Part shown: positions 34,970-44,436 of the stretch, in pieces
Layout of the letters: each line of letters begins with the position of its first letter
How positions within the stretch are numbered: position 1 is the stretch's first letter
Program-made: the position numbers and the translations under genes
Notes under the pieces: model-generated
Told to the model about the DNA's origin: nothing
The model's input: the letters and a program-made list of their open reading frames with translations, nothing else
Database searches by the model: none
Assembly (NCBI GenBank): GCA_002869585.1
Contig: PKUO01000002.1
Location: 128,556-192,555, forward strand
Direction of reading: 5' to 3'
Source of the DNA: Sedimenticola sp.
Lineage (GTDB): Bacteria; Pseudomonadota; Gammaproteobacteria; Chromatiales; Chromatiaceae
DNA length: 64,000 bases

Positions 34970-35860
34970 TCAGACCCGTTCATCCATCATCTGCTCGATG
35001 ATCGGCTGCAGGATGATCTCCATGGAGAGTCCCATTTTTCCGCCCGGCACCACGATGGTGTTGCGGCGCGACATGAACGATCCATCAATCATCGCCAGCA
35101 GGTTGGGGAATTGCACATTGAACTTCTTCGGGTCGCGAAAACGAATCACCACGAAACTCTCATCGGGCGTGGGGATATCACGGGCGATGAAGGGGTTTGA
35201 GGTATCGACTGTGGCGACACGCTGAAAGTTGATGTCGGTACGCGAGAACTGCGGGGTGATGTGATTGATATAGTCGGGCATGCGACGCATGATCGTATCA
35301 ACCGTGGCTTCTGCGGAATAGCCGCGCTCGGCATTGTCGCGGAAGATCTTCTGAATCCACTCCAGGTTCACGATCGGCACCACGCCTACGCCCAGGTCAA
35401 CGTGCTGGGCGACGTTGTGCTCTCCAGCAACCACCAGGCCATGCAGGCCTTCATAGAAGAGCAGATCGGTGCCGCCTTCGAGATCTTCCCAAGGGGTGAA
35501 CTCGCCCGGTTTTACGCTGAGGCTGAGGCGTTCATTATGGAATACCGCCTCTTCCTCACTGTGGATGTAGTAGCGCTTTTTGCCACCGCCGTTTTCACCA
35601 TAGGTCTTGAACAGGGATTCCAGAGCGCCGAAGTCGTTTGCATCGGGGCCGAAATGACTGAAGTAGTTGTTTCCCTGTCCCTCGGCTTTTTTCACCGCTT
35701 CGCGGAACTCAACACGATTCAGGCTGTGGAAACTGTCTCCCTCGATTACGGCTGATTTGATGCCATCGCGGAAAAAAATGTGCTCAAAAGCGCGTTTTAC
35801 TGTGGTTGTTCCTGCGCCGGATGAGCCTGTGACGGCAACAACGGGGTGCTTCTTAGACAT
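34970..35860 (-). CDS. prkB: phosphoribulokinase (proteobacterial type)
   Basis: Phosphoribulokinase makes ribulose-1,5-bisphosphate for RuBisCO. The 296-aa product is the class I, octameric type: the P-loop GSSGAGTTTVK at residues 12-22, EGDSFHSLNR, the acidic-pocket SHFGPDANDF, LLFYEGLHG and QRVATVDTSNPF. A GAGGGA ribosome-binding site precedes the ATG. The gene has no obvious decay, so Calvin-cycle flux to RuBP is probably retained, with RuBisCO elsewhere in the genome. It may alternatively work with another RuBisCO form. Neighbours are a SulP transporter and, beyond dxs, cbbR. Confidence 0.94.
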   Translation of the reverse strand: MSKKHPVVAVTGSSGAGTTTVKRAFEHIFFRDGIKSAVIEGDSFHSLNRVEFREAVKKAEGQGNNYFSHFGPDANDFGALESLFKTYGENGGGKKRYYIHSEEEAVFHNERLSLSVKPGEFTPWEDLEGGTDLLFYEGLHGLVVAGEHNVAQHVDLGVGVVPIVNLEWIQKIFRDNAERGYSAEATVDTIMRRMPDYINHITPQFSRTDINFQRVATVDTSNPFIARDIPTPDESFVVIRFRDPKKFNVQFPNLLAMIDGSFMSRRNTIVVPGGKMGLSMEIILQPIIEQMMDERV

Positions 35861-36057
35861 GGTAAATCCCTCGAACTAGTAAGGTATGGGAGACATTCTG
35901 ACAGTGTGATCTATAAAGAAAAAATAACAATATTCTCTGACATATATAGGAAATACTTATGATCACTGACGTCAGGACCCGGAAACCGATTGTTTTGTTA
36001 AATAAATTTGTCCGTAACTCTGTGTTAAACCATGGAAAATAGTATCCAACAGGCCAT

Positions 36058-37719
36058 TTAACCCAGTTTTTCCACGGCCTGCTGAATTGCACTCAGACGC
36101 TGCTGATGCTCATGGCCATCCTTGAGACACTTCAGTACACCCTGTTTTCTCAGCATCTCCCGGACTTTCTGGCGGCCGCTGACGATAAAAACCTGTCTGC
36201 CGGAACCCTGAGTGCCGGTTATCATGTCTTCCAGCGCTCGGCAGGAGGTGAAGTCGATTGTCGGTACATCACTCAGGTCCAGGATCAGCGCATCATATTG
36301 ATCAAACTGCGCCAGCTGTCGCGCCATCCCCTTTGCCGCGCCAAAACTCATTGGTCCGCCAAGGTGGTAGAGTAAAACCCGACCGTTGGCCTGTTTCATC
36401 AGGGCCTTCTCCTCGGGAGTCAAAGGGGTTTCGGATTGGTCGGGGTCGCGCACCGCATGGATGCTCTCGAGTTGCAGATCGACCATGCGTTTCATGAATA
36501 CCATGCTGGCCATGGCCATACCGACAGCCACGGCAATGATCAGATCCACAAACACGGTCATCAGCAGCACCACCACCATCATGGCAATGCCCGCACGCGG
36601 TGCGGTTTTGAGGCGTTTCAGATAGTCCCAATCGATGATGTCTGTGCCCACCTTGATCAGAATGCCGGCCAGAACCGCTTTGGGGATATTGCTGGCCAGA
36701 CCACCAGCACCAAGCACGATCGCCAGCAGAAACAGGGCATGCAGTGCTCCCGAGATGGGTGTCTTGCCACCGGCCTTGACGTTGACGACGGTGCGCATGG
36801 TGGCCCCTGCACCAGGCAATCCGCCAAATATCCCGGCAATGGTATTACCTATACCCTGACCGATCAGTTCGCGGTCGGACTTGTGGTAGGTGCGGGTGAT
36901 GTTGTCGGCCACCAGGGATGTCAGCAGGGAGTCGATCGAGCCCAGTGCGGCGAGGGTCAGGGCGGATTTGATCATGTCCGGTAGCAGGTTGAATTCAAAC
37001 GCCGGCATTTGTGGATCGGGCAGCCCGGTGGGTATCTCACCCAGGATCGGCGCCTGGCTCTCGGGCATGATCAGCATGATTGCCAGGGTGCCGACAATCA
37101 GGGCGATCAGTGGCGAGGGCAACAGTTTGTTCACCTTGGGCAGGAAGCTGGGTATGCCATAGACGATGACCAGCGCCAGCAGGCCGAGATAGGCTGCATC
37201 CGGTTGGATATTGGTCAGGAAGTGCGAGGCCTGCTGGGCAGCGATCAGTGGCTTTGACGGGCTGTCGTGACCTACCAGCGGCCCGATCTGCAGCAGGATG
37301 ATGATCACCCCGATGCCGCTCATGAAGCCGGAAACGACAGGGTGCGGCACCAGCTCTATGAACTTGCCGATGCGCAGCAGGCCGAAGCCGATCTGGAAGA
37401 GTCCACCGAGAATCACCACGGTAAAGGCGAGCGCCGCGCCGTGGGCCGGATCGTTCGGGAACATCGCCGTGTAGTGGGTGAAAATCATCGCCATGACCAC
37501 GGTCATCGGCCCGGTTGGCCCGGAGACCTGCGCCGGCGTTCCACCAAACAGGGCGGCGAAAAAACCGACAAAGATGGCGCCGTAGATACCGGCGATTGGC
37601 CCGGCCCCCGACGAGACGCCCATCGCCAACGCCAGTGGCAGAGCCACTACCGCCGCAGTCAGACCGCCATAAATGTCACCCTGGAGATTGTTGAAGTGAA
37701 GCCCGTTTATAATTTTCAT
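36058..37719 (-). CDS. SulP family inorganic anion transporter with C-terminal STAS domain
   Basis: A 553-aa membrane protein with about eleven to twelve helices and a STAS domain near residues 445-545 (ALILDLSDVPTIDFTSCRALED). Conserved SulP features include ALALAMGVSSGAGPIAGIYGA near residue 30 and SGPTGPMTVVMA near 80. SulP members carry sulfate, bicarbonate or dicarboxylates; BicA-type members are sodium-bicarbonate symporters. Location beside phosphoribulokinase and two NhaD genes makes bicarbonate plausible. I chose the ATG at 37719, preceded by AGGGA; an ATG 12 codons earlier lacks support. Confidence 0.9.
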   Translation of the reverse strand: MKIINGLHFNNLQGDIYGGLTAAVVALPLALAMGVSSGAGPIAGIYGAIFVGFFAALFGGTPAQVSGPTGPMTVVMAMIFTHYTAMFPNDPAHGAALAFTVVILGGLFQIGFGLLRIGKFIELVPHPVVSGFMSGIGVIIILLQIGPLVGHDSPSKPLIAAQQASHFLTNIQPDAAYLGLLALVIVYGIPSFLPKVNKLLPSPLIALIVGTLAIMLIMPESQAPILGEIPTGLPDPQMPAFEFNLLPDMIKSALTLAALGSIDSLLTSLVADNITRTYHKSDRELIGQGIGNTIAGIFGGLPGAGATMRTVVNVKAGGKTPISGALHALFLLAIVLGAGGLASNIPKAVLAGILIKVGTDIIDWDYLKRLKTAPRAGIAMMVVVLLMTVFVDLIIAVAVGMAMASMVFMKRMVDLQLESIHAVRDPDQSETPLTPEEKALMKQANGRVLLYHLGGPMSFGAAKGMARQLAQFDQYDALILDLSDVPTIDFTSCRALEDMITGTQGSGRQVFIVSGRQKVREMLRKQGVLKCLKDGHEHQQRLSAIQQAVEKLG

Positions 37720-37854
37720 GATCCCTGAACTTCCTGCTGAGGCAAATACAATCAATCATACCAGCAATCCGGGAGGCCTTGCCTCTGGGCAGTCTCTAAG
37801 CTCAGTCGATTTGCTAGGTCTGATGTGCTAACTGGGCTCGTTCAAAGCATAAAT

Positions 37855-39297
37855 TCAGAACAAGCCGCCGTTTAATTGTAAGTGAAGTTCGATCGCTGCG
37901 ATATATCCAAGGAGAATGAACGGTGTCCATTTCAGGTGACTGAAAAAGGTATAGATGCCCTTGGTCTGCCCCATCAGCGCAATGCCTGCCGCCGAGCCGA
38001 TCGAGAGGATACTGCCGCCAATGCCCGTGGTCAGAGTGACCAACAACCATTGACCGGAGGCCATTTCCGGCGCCATGGCCAACACGGCCGACATGGTGGG
38101 AATATTCTCCAGAAAGGATGAGACCAGTCCGATATAGACGTTCGTCGTGGTTGGGCCTAGATTGTGATACATCAGGTCCGAAGCCAGGCTCAGATAGCCC
38201 AGATATCCCAAACCGCCCACGGAAAGCAGCACACCATACAGAAACAGCAGGGTGTCCCACTCGGCGCGTGCAACCACAATGAAGATATCGAACGGCTCCT
38301 TGCCATCAACAGGCACCGGAACGGACAGTTGCTCTTCGTCGATGCCGAGGGTCTCGAGATTGCGATGGGTCTTCTTCAGGTAAAAGCCGAAGATCTGCAG
38401 ATAGGAGAGACCGGTCAGAATGCCGATCACGCCGGGCAGTCCCAGCAGACTCTGAAATATCACCGCCGTGAAAATGGTGGCGAGGAACAGGAACATCATG
38501 CGCTTGGCGCCGCGGCGCATGAAAATGAGCCGTTGCGGGACTTCGATCTGCCCTCCGGGAATGGCGAAATGCATGGCGATTGCGGGAATCAGATAACTCA
38601 CCAGCGCCGAGGGAAAGAGATGGAAAAAGGTCCAGAAATCGATCAGACCATTGGTACTGTGAATCTGCTGCTGCCAGACCATCAGCGTCGTGATGTCGCC
38701 GAAAGGACTGAATACGCCCCCTGCGTTGGAGGCCAGGATGACATTCAGACAACCCAGGGCAATAAAACGCGTATTACCCTTGCCCACGGCCATGACCACG
38801 GCCCCCATCAACAGCGCGGTTGAGAGGTTGTCCAGCACCGGCGAGAGAAAAAAGCTGGCGAAACCGGTGACCCAGAAGACATGGCGGTGGGAGTAGCCTC
38901 GGTGCCCCAGCCAGCCCTGCAGGGTTTTGAATACCTGCCGTTCCGACATGGCGTTGATGTAGGTCATCACCACCAGCATGATCATCATCAACTCTGCGTA
39001 TTGCAGAAGGTTGTGGCGTACCGCGTGTTCCGCCTCCACGCTGTTGCCGGTCTGCCCGGCCAGAACGGCGATCAGCCCCCAGATCAACCCGGCCGAGATC
39101 AGCATCGGCTTGGATTTGCGCATGCCGATAAACTCTTCCGCGATGACCGCCAACATGGCGACCACGAAGATGGCCAGGCAGAGATAACCGATCCAATGGT
39201 TTTGGATTTCCGCCGACATGCCGCTCATGTGACCTGCCGAGGCCAGAGGCGGGAAGACGATCAGCAGAAGCGCAACAAAGTTTGTTGTTTTGACCAT
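37855..39297 (-). CDS. nhaD: sodium:proton antiporter, NhaD type (copy 1)
   Basis: A 480-aa membrane antiporter of the ion-transporter superfamily. It has a signal-like first helix, then a short periplasmic segment and about eleven more helices. NhaD features include IGMRKSKPMLISAGLIWGLI near residue 72, DNLSTALLMGAVVMAVGKGNTRF, SNAGGVFSPFGDITTLMVWQ and ENIPTMSAVLAMAP. NhaD exports sodium or lithium in exchange for protons and is known from marine and halophilic bacteria. It is about equally long and clearly paralogous to the next gene. Confidence 0.92.
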   Translation of the reverse strand: MVKTTNFVALLLIVFPPLASAGHMSGMSAEIQNHWIGYLCLAIFVVAMLAVIAEEFIGMRKSKPMLISAGLIWGLIAVLAGQTGNSVEAEHAVRHNLLQYAELMMIMLVVMTYINAMSERQVFKTLQGWLGHRGYSHRHVFWVTGFASFFLSPVLDNLSTALLMGAVVMAVGKGNTRFIALGCLNVILASNAGGVFSPFGDITTLMVWQQQIHSTNGLIDFWTFFHLFPSALVSYLIPAIAMHFAIPGGQIEVPQRLIFMRRGAKRMMFLFLATIFTAVIFQSLLGLPGVIGILTGLSYLQIFGFYLKKTHRNLETLGIDEEQLSVPVPVDGKEPFDIFIVVARAEWDTLLFLYGVLLSVGGLGYLGYLSLASDLMYHNLGPTTTNVYIGLVSSFLENIPTMSAVLAMAPEMASGQWLLVTLTTGIGGSILSIGSAAGIALMGQTKGIYTFFSHLKWTPFILLGYIAAIELHLQLNGGLF

Positions 39298-39356
39298 AGG
39301 GTATCTGTCAGGTTTTTTTATTTACCCACAGATTATAGATGCTGGCCGAGGTGGGT

Positions 39357-39382
39357 GACACCCCCGATGGCTCGGGGGTGTC
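39357..39382. repeat. perfect 11-bp stem-loop between the two nhaD genes
   Basis: GACACCCCCGA, loop TGGC, TCGGGGGTGTC form a perfect hairpin between the two tandem nhaD genes. There is no U-run after it in the minus-strand transcription direction, so it is either a weak terminator or an mRNA stability element that would allow differential expression of the two copies. Confidence 0.6.
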
Positions 39383-39411
39383 GATTTAATCGATCCGTTT
39401 CCGCAGAGGGA

Positions 39412-40854
39412 CTAGAAGATCGCAGCGTTGACCCACAGATGAGCCGTGATACTGGCCGCATAACCCAGTGCGATCACCGGGGCCCATTTAAGATGCCCGA
39501 AGAAGGTGTACTTGCCACGTGCCTGACCCATCAGGGCGACACCGGCTGCAGAGCCGATCGAGAGCAGCGAGCCACCGACGCCGGCGGTCAGGGTGACCAG
39601 CAGCCATTGTCCCATGGACATGTCCGGCATCATGGTCAGTACTGCGAACATGACCGGGATATTGTCCACGATGGCCGACAGTATGCCCACCAGTATGTTG
39701 GCGTTGGTTTGACCCAGATCCACATACATCGCCTGTGATGCGAGCGCCAGATAGCCTATAAAACCCAGGCCGCCCACGCACAGAACCACGCCGTAGAAGA
39801 ACAGCAGGGTGTCCCACTCGGCCCGGGCCACCTTGTTGAATACATCGAAGGAGACGATGTCACCCATCTGTCCATCGTGCTCGACTTCGGCCTGGTCGGC
39901 GACGGATAGGTGCGGGTGATCTTTGAGATAGGTCTTCTTCAGATAGAAACCGAAAAACTGCAGATAGGCTAGGCCGGTCAACATGCCGATCACAGGAGGC
40001 ATGTGCAGAAAGTTGTGGAAACTGACCGCGGTGAAAATGGTCAGCAGGAAGAATGCGATGATGCGTTTGGCACAGCGTTTCATCTGTACCGCTTCACCTG
40101 CGCCCGAGGGCTGTTCGTTAGGCACTGCGAAATGCATCACCGCGGCGGGTACCACCCAGTTGACCACCGATGGGATGAACAGGGCGAAAAACGCCCAGAA
40201 ATTGACCGGGCCTTGCGCGGTCTGGATGTTTTTCTGCCAGACCATCAGGGTCGTGATGTCGCCAAAGGGACTGAAGGCGCCGCCGGCGTTGGCGGCCACA
40301 ACGATATTGATACAGGCCAGCAGTACAAACTTGGTGTTATCGCCCGCCACTGCCATAACCACGGCGCACATCAGCAGGGCAGTGGTCAGGTTGTCGGCAA
40401 CCGGGGAGATGAAAAAGGCCAATAGACCGGTGATCCAGAACAGCTGGCGCAGGCCGAAGCCTTTCTGTACCAGCCAGGAGCGCAATGCCTCGAAGACATT
40501 CCGTTCATCCATGGCGTTGATGTAGGTCATCGCCACCAGCAGGAACAGCATCAATTCCGCATATTCAAGCAGGTTGTGGCGTACCGCCTGTTCGGCCTCG
40601 GTGGTAAAGCCGTGGCTGTAGTAGACCCCCGCAATCATCGCCCAGATGATGCCGGCGGCGAGAATCACCGGTTTTGATTTCCTCAGGTGGGTGAACTCCT
40701 CGGCCATTACCAGCAGGTAGGCAATCGCAAAAATTCCGATACTCGCATACCCGACCCAGTGTTGGGTCAGATCAAGGCCTTCGCCCCCTGAGGCCAGCGC
40801 CAACCCTGGTGCAAGCAGCGTCAGCAGCGCAATGAACAGATAAGATTTACCCAC
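39412..40854 (-). CDS. nhaD: sodium:proton antiporter, NhaD type (copy 2)
   Basis: The second NhaD paralogue, also 480 aa. It shares the order of motifs with copy 1: HLRKSKPVILAAGIIWAMIA, DNLTTALLMCAVVMAVAGDNTKF, ANAGGAFSPFGDITTLMVWQ and DNIPVMFAVLTMMP. The two differ at many positions and in their cytoplasmic loops, so the duplication is not recent. It is upstream of copy 1 on the same strand with a 114-bp gap that contains a hairpin. The 270-bp gap before it holds no recognisable gene. Confidence 0.92.
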   Translation of the reverse strand: MGKSYLFIALLTLLAPGLALASGGEGLDLTQHWVGYASIGIFAIAYLLVMAEEFTHLRKSKPVILAAGIIWAMIAGVYYSHGFTTEAEQAVRHNLLEYAELMLFLLVAMTYINAMDERNVFEALRSWLVQKGFGLRQLFWITGLLAFFISPVADNLTTALLMCAVVMAVAGDNTKFVLLACINIVVAANAGGAFSPFGDITTLMVWQKNIQTAQGPVNFWAFFALFIPSVVNWVVPAAVMHFAVPNEQPSGAGEAVQMKRCAKRIIAFFLLTIFTAVSFHNFLHMPPVIGMLTGLAYLQFFGFYLKKTYLKDHPHLSVADQAEVEHDGQMGDIVSFDVFNKVARAEWDTLLFFYGVVLCVGGLGFIGYLALASQAMYVDLGQTNANILVGILSAIVDNIPVMFAVLTMMPDMSMGQWLLVTLTAGVGGSLLSIGSAAGVALMGQARGKYTFFGHLKWAPVIALGYAASITAHLWVNAAIF

Positions 40855-41124
40855 AACGTCACTCCCTTTTGAGGAACATTTCAGATTTAAGCGCTGTATC
40901 TAGACTAAACAGAGCCAGTTGGATGGAAGAGTCGCCATCGATTTTCAGCGCCCGGTGGCGGCTTTCGCCGAATATCAGATAGTTTTACGGCCGTCTTTTA
41001 TATCACTTTAGCGCCGATATCGGGAGGACTTTAAGTAATAAGGGGGAAACCGCAATCGACTAATGTATTGATGAACGGTTGAAATGGCTGGGAATGGGCA
41101 TTACCGGAGCGGCTGTGGGATGCT

Positions 41125-41769
41125 TCATTCAGCGCTGAAATAGATATCTCCATAATAGGCGGTGGCCTGCTTGCCGCTGTTGTCGGTGTCGGTCATCAGG
41201 GCGATGGTGGTGATCTCGTCCACCGCTTCACCAAAGAGTGTCTGAAAGTCCGCCTTGACATTGCGCCGCTCCGACTGCCACTGCCCGCTGTGCTCCGTTC
41301 CTGACTGCAGGGCCAGCATCCGCGCATTGCCGGTATAGGCGTTGGGCCAGGCCGTCCCCACCGGCTGGTTGCTCGACCAGACATAGTTGACCGCCTTGGT
41401 GTTCCAGGGGAGAAAACCCTTCTTGACTACGTACACCCTGGCCGGGTAATCGTCACCGCCCTTGGTCTGCTCGTCGGTGCCCGTCAGGGTGTTTTCAACC
41501 CACCAGCGCCAGTTCAGAAAGGGTGTTTCGTTCAGATTGACGGTGATCGAGCGGAACAGTCCGGAGGCGGCTGCTGCGCTGTCGGCCCGGATTACCCGGG
41601 TGTCCCCCAGGTCGACAAGCCGGTATTGGGAGCGGCCCTTGAATTCGTGCTCCTCCCAGTCGAGCAGTCCGGTTTCCGAGAATTTACCGACCCAGAGCCG
41701 CTCCGGCCCGGCCAGGGTGAGTGAGGCGACACTGAGCAGGACCAGGATTGCGGCGGTCTTTCGTGTCAT
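41125..41769 (-). CDS. DUF3047 domain-containing periplasmic protein
   Basis: A 214-aa secreted protein (signal MTRKTAAILVLLSVASLTLA). The DUF3047 pattern is visible: NWRWWVENTL near residue 86, GGDDYPARVYVVKKG, VNYVWSSNQPVGTAWPNAYT near 128, and DTDNSGKQATAYYGDIYF at the end. The function is unknown; it is probably a beta-sandwich, perhaps carbohydrate-binding. It follows the GlcD-like gene by 34 bp, so it may be the last gene of the lpoA-yraN-diaA-dolP-oxidase run. Confidence 0.83.
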   Translation of the reverse strand: MTRKTAAILVLLSVASLTLAGPERLWVGKFSETGLLDWEEHEFKGRSQYRLVDLGDTRVIRADSAAAASGLFRSITVNLNETPFLNWRWWVENTLTGTDEQTKGGDDYPARVYVVKKGFLPWNTKAVNYVWSSNQPVGTAWPNAYTGNARMLALQSGTEHSGQWQSERRNVKADFQTLFGEAVDEITTIALMTDTDNSGKQATAYYGDIYFSAE

Positions 41770-41803
41770 CTCTGGTCACTCTCCTGGTCGGCAAGGCGGA
41801 CCG

Positions 41804-43231
41804 TTAGTCTGTGGTGGCTGCGGTGACCGGTGGCAGCGCCTTGCCCGGATTGAGTATCCCGTTGGGATCGAACTGACGCCGGATATCGGTCATCAGCCGG
41901 AGTGTCACCGGGTCTATCTCGCGTGCCACGAAATCCCGCTTCTCCAGGCCGACGCCATGCTCCCCGGAGATGGTGCCTTCCAATTCAAGAACGATGTTGA
42001 ACATCCTGTCCAACGCCAGGTGGGCCTTGCGCATCTCATTTTCATCATCCGGGTTGGCAAGCAGGTTGACATGGATATTGCCATTCCCCGCGTGGCCGAA
42101 ATTGACAATGGTGATGCCGGTCTCCTCCGACAGCCGGCCCAACCGTTCGATCAGATCCGGGATGCGTGAGACCGGAACGACCACATCCTCGTTGATCTTT
42201 TTCGGTGCCACATTGCGCAGGGCGGGTGAGAGGGCCTTGCGGGTTTTCCAGAGTTTGGCGACATCCTCGTCGCTGCGGGCGACAGTGATATCCAGTACGC
42301 CATCGACCCGGGCCGCGTTTATCACCGCCTGGACCGAGTCATCCAGACAGTGCCTCGGACCATCCACCTCCATCATCAGCAAGGCCCCCACGTCGGCGGG
42401 GAGTTCCAGGTCGGAAAAGTCCCGCACCATCTCGATGGCGCGCCCATCCATAAACTCCAGAGCGCAGGGGGTGACCGGTTGCGCCATGATGGCCGAAACG
42501 GCCTGGGCGGCTGCATTGACATTACGGTAGTTGGCCTGCAGGGTGGTTTTCGCCTCGGCGATCGGGGTCAACTTGAGCACCGCTTCGGTGATGATCGCCA
42601 GTGTGCCTTCTGAGCCGATCAACAGGCGGGTGAGATCATAGCCGACAACGCCCTTGGTCGTGATGACGCCGGTTTTTATCTCTTCACCAAGCCCGGTAAC
42701 CGCTCTCAGTCCCAGGGTGTTTTCCCGGGGCGTGCCGTACTTGACAGCGCGTGGGCCCGCGGCGTTATAGGCAAGATTGCCGCCAATGGTGCAGATTGCT
42801 GCGCTGGTCGGGTCGGGGGGCCAGAAAAAGCCGTGTTCGGCGAGCTGAGTTTGCAGTGCCTGGTTGGTCACACCCGGTTCGACGCGGGCGATGCGGTTGG
42901 TCGGGTCGATCTTGATAATCCGGTTCATCCGCTCCAGGGAGAGAACAATACCGCCCTGGTCCGGTACGGTGGCGCCGGTGGTGCCGGTGCCGGTGCCGCG
43001 CGCGATCAGGGGGATCCGTTCCCGGTTGCAGAGCCGCACGATGTCACGCACCTGCTGGTGCTCGTAGGCGAATACCACCGCCTGGGGCAGTGCGTGCCGG
43101 CGGCTGTTGTCGTAGCCGTAGGACCAGCAATCGACCTGGGCGGTAAGCACCGATTTATCCGGGACGATAGTGCGGAGTTCAGCAATTATCCTGTCAGAAA
43201 GAGGCGCATGCGCCTGCTTAGAAGTATTCAA
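41804..43231 (-). CDS. FAD-binding oxidase, GlcD/D-lactate dehydrogenase type
   Basis: A 475-aa flavoprotein of the FAD-linked oxidase C family. The FAD-binding domain has RGTGTGTTGATVPDQGGIVLS near residue 78 and GNLAYNAAGPRAVKYG near residue 148. The C-terminal domain has HAGNGNIHVNLL (usual consensus HAGDGN-x-H) and SGEHGVGLEKRDF with the catalytic HGVG. Such enzymes oxidise glycolate, D-lactate or similar 2-hydroxy acids with transfer to quinone. No glcE or glcF gene is present here, which argues against a classical glycolate oxidase complex. Its start overlaps the dolP 3' end by 14 bp. Confidence 0.85.
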   Translation of the reverse strand: MNTSKQAHAPLSDRIIAELRTIVPDKSVLTAQVDCWSYGYDNSRRHALPQAVVFAYEHQQVRDIVRLCNRERIPLIARGTGTGTTGATVPDQGGIVLSLERMNRIIKIDPTNRIARVEPGVTNQALQTQLAEHGFFWPPDPTSAAICTIGGNLAYNAAGPRAVKYGTPRENTLGLRAVTGLGEEIKTGVITTKGVVGYDLTRLLIGSEGTLAIITEAVLKLTPIAEAKTTLQANYRNVNAAAQAVSAIMAQPVTPCALEFMDGRAIEMVRDFSDLELPADVGALLMMEVDGPRHCLDDSVQAVINAARVDGVLDITVARSDEDVAKLWKTRKALSPALRNVAPKKINEDVVVPVSRIPDLIERLGRLSEETGITIVNFGHAGNGNIHVNLLANPDDENEMRKAHLALDRMFNIVLELEGTISGEHGVGLEKRDFVAREIDPVTLRLMTDIRRQFDPNGILNPGKALPPVTAATTD

Positions 43232-43796
43232 AAACCTTCACCACCTGTTTCACGCCGCGCAGATAGCGGATTTTCTCAACGGCGGCATTGGCCTCCTGCT
43301 GATTGACCAGGCCGAGCAGATAGACAACGCCCTTCTCGGTGACCACCTTGATGCGCGAGGGATCAAAATCGGCCAGCTTGATTTGCGTCAGCGCCAGCTT
43401 GGCCTTGGTGGTGGTGTAGGAGTCGACGCTACGCTCGCTGAGCGTTGCGCTTGGACCGATCTGGATCTCGTTGATCACCTTTTTGACGTTGTGGATCCGG
43501 CTGGCAACCTCATAGTAGCGGTTGCGGTAGTGGTCGGATTCGGCCTGGCCGGTGAGCAACACCACGTAGTTGTAACAGGTGGCGCTGACATGGCCGTGCC
43601 CGGCCAGGTTGCCGTCATTGGAGATCGCGCTGGATATCTTCAACTCGATGGCCTGATCATCGATTACTGTGCCGGCACTGCGCCGGTCATGGATCACCGC
43701 CGCGCCCGTGGCCGCTCCGCCGACAATCGCGGTAGCACAGCCCTGCAGGGCGGAGGCGCCGAGCGCCAGTAGAACAACTATCAATATCTGTCTCAT
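43218..43796 (-). CDS. dolP: BON domain lipoprotein, DolP/YraP family
   Basis: A 192-aa outer-membrane lipoprotein with lipobox LQGCA near residue 18. Two BON domains follow (about 50-115 and 125-190): VIDDQAIELKISSAI, HVSATCYNYVVLLTGQA and VKKVINEIQIGPSA, then VVTEKGVVYLLGLVN. DolP binds anionic phospholipid near the division site and supports BAM and envelope integrity in E. coli. I chose the ATG at 43796 with GGAG 8 nt before it. It follows diaA, as in E. coli. Confidence 0.9.
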   Translation of the reverse strand: MRQILIVVLLALGASALQGCATAIVGGAATGAAVIHDRRSAGTVIDDQAIELKISSAISNDGNLAGHGHVSATCYNYVVLLTGQAESDHYRNRYYEVASRIHNVKKVINEIQIGPSATLSERSVDSYTTTKAKLALTQIKLADFDPSRIKVVTEKGVVYLLGLVNQQEANAAVEKIRYLRGVKQVVKVFEYF

Positions 43797-43819
43797 ATCA
43801 GGTCTCCGGTTTGATTCTT

Positions 43820-44407
43820 TTATTGTCCCAGCAGCTGCAGATCGATCAGATCGCAGAGGCAATTTACTGTGAATACATGCAGTTCCTGTACGGTTGGGGC
43901 ATGCTCCGAGGGTATGCGCAGGGCAACGTCATGCTCTCTGAGGTGGTTGCTCATATCGCCGCCGCTATCGCTGCCCAGTTCGACGATGAACATCTCCCGT
44001 TCGTGGGCGGCGGCAATTGCCGCACCGATGTTGTCTGCGCTGCCTGTGGCGCTGATCGCAAGCAGCACATCGCCGGGATGGCCCATTGCGTGGATCTGCT
44101 TGGCGAAAATCTCGTCATAATCGTAGTCACTGGCAATCGCGGTTATGGTCGCTACATCTCCCACCAGTGCAAGCGCCGGCAGGCCAGGACGTTCCCGCTG
44201 AAAACGGTTCAGCATGCTGGATGAGAAGCGTTGCGCCTCCGCGGCAGATGCACCATTGCCGCAGGTGAGGACTTTGCTCCCCTCCAGCAGTCTCTGCACG
44301 ATAAGAGTGGCAGCATGGGCGATTGGTTCCGCGAGCAGAGACTCGGCTTGCATCTGGGTGTTGATGCTCTGGGCAAAGTTCTGACGAACGCGATCGACGA
44401 GGTTCAT
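43820..44407 (-). CDS. diaA: SIS-domain protein DiaA/GmhA type
   Basis: A 195-aa sugar isomerase (SIS) domain protein. It has TCGNGASAAEAQRFSSSML near residue 48, ASDYDYDEIFAKQIHAMGHPGD near residue 92, and LLAISATGSADNI with the SIS signature. Sequence similarity to GmhA phosphoheptose isomerase is high, but the position between yraN and dolP is that of E. coli diaA, which promotes DnaA assembly at oriC. The ATG at 44407 lies at the start of the conserved region. Confidence 0.88.
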   Translation of the reverse strand: MNLVDRVRQNFAQSINTQMQAESLLAEPIAHAATLIVQRLLEGSKVLTCGNGASAAEAQRFSSSMLNRFQRERPGLPALALVGDVATITAIASDYDYDEIFAKQIHAMGHPGDVLLAISATGSADNIGAAIAAAHEREMFIVELGSDSGGDMSNHLREHDVALRIPSEHAPTVQELHVFTVNCLCDLIDLQLLGQ

Positions 44408-44436
44408 GCTGATAATCCTAAGGTTGAAGTTGCATT

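Noticed and set aside
40855-41124. A gene or riboswitch in the 270-bp gap before the second nhaD.
   Set aside because: No open frame with a start signal, no known riboswitch core and only weak palindromes were found.
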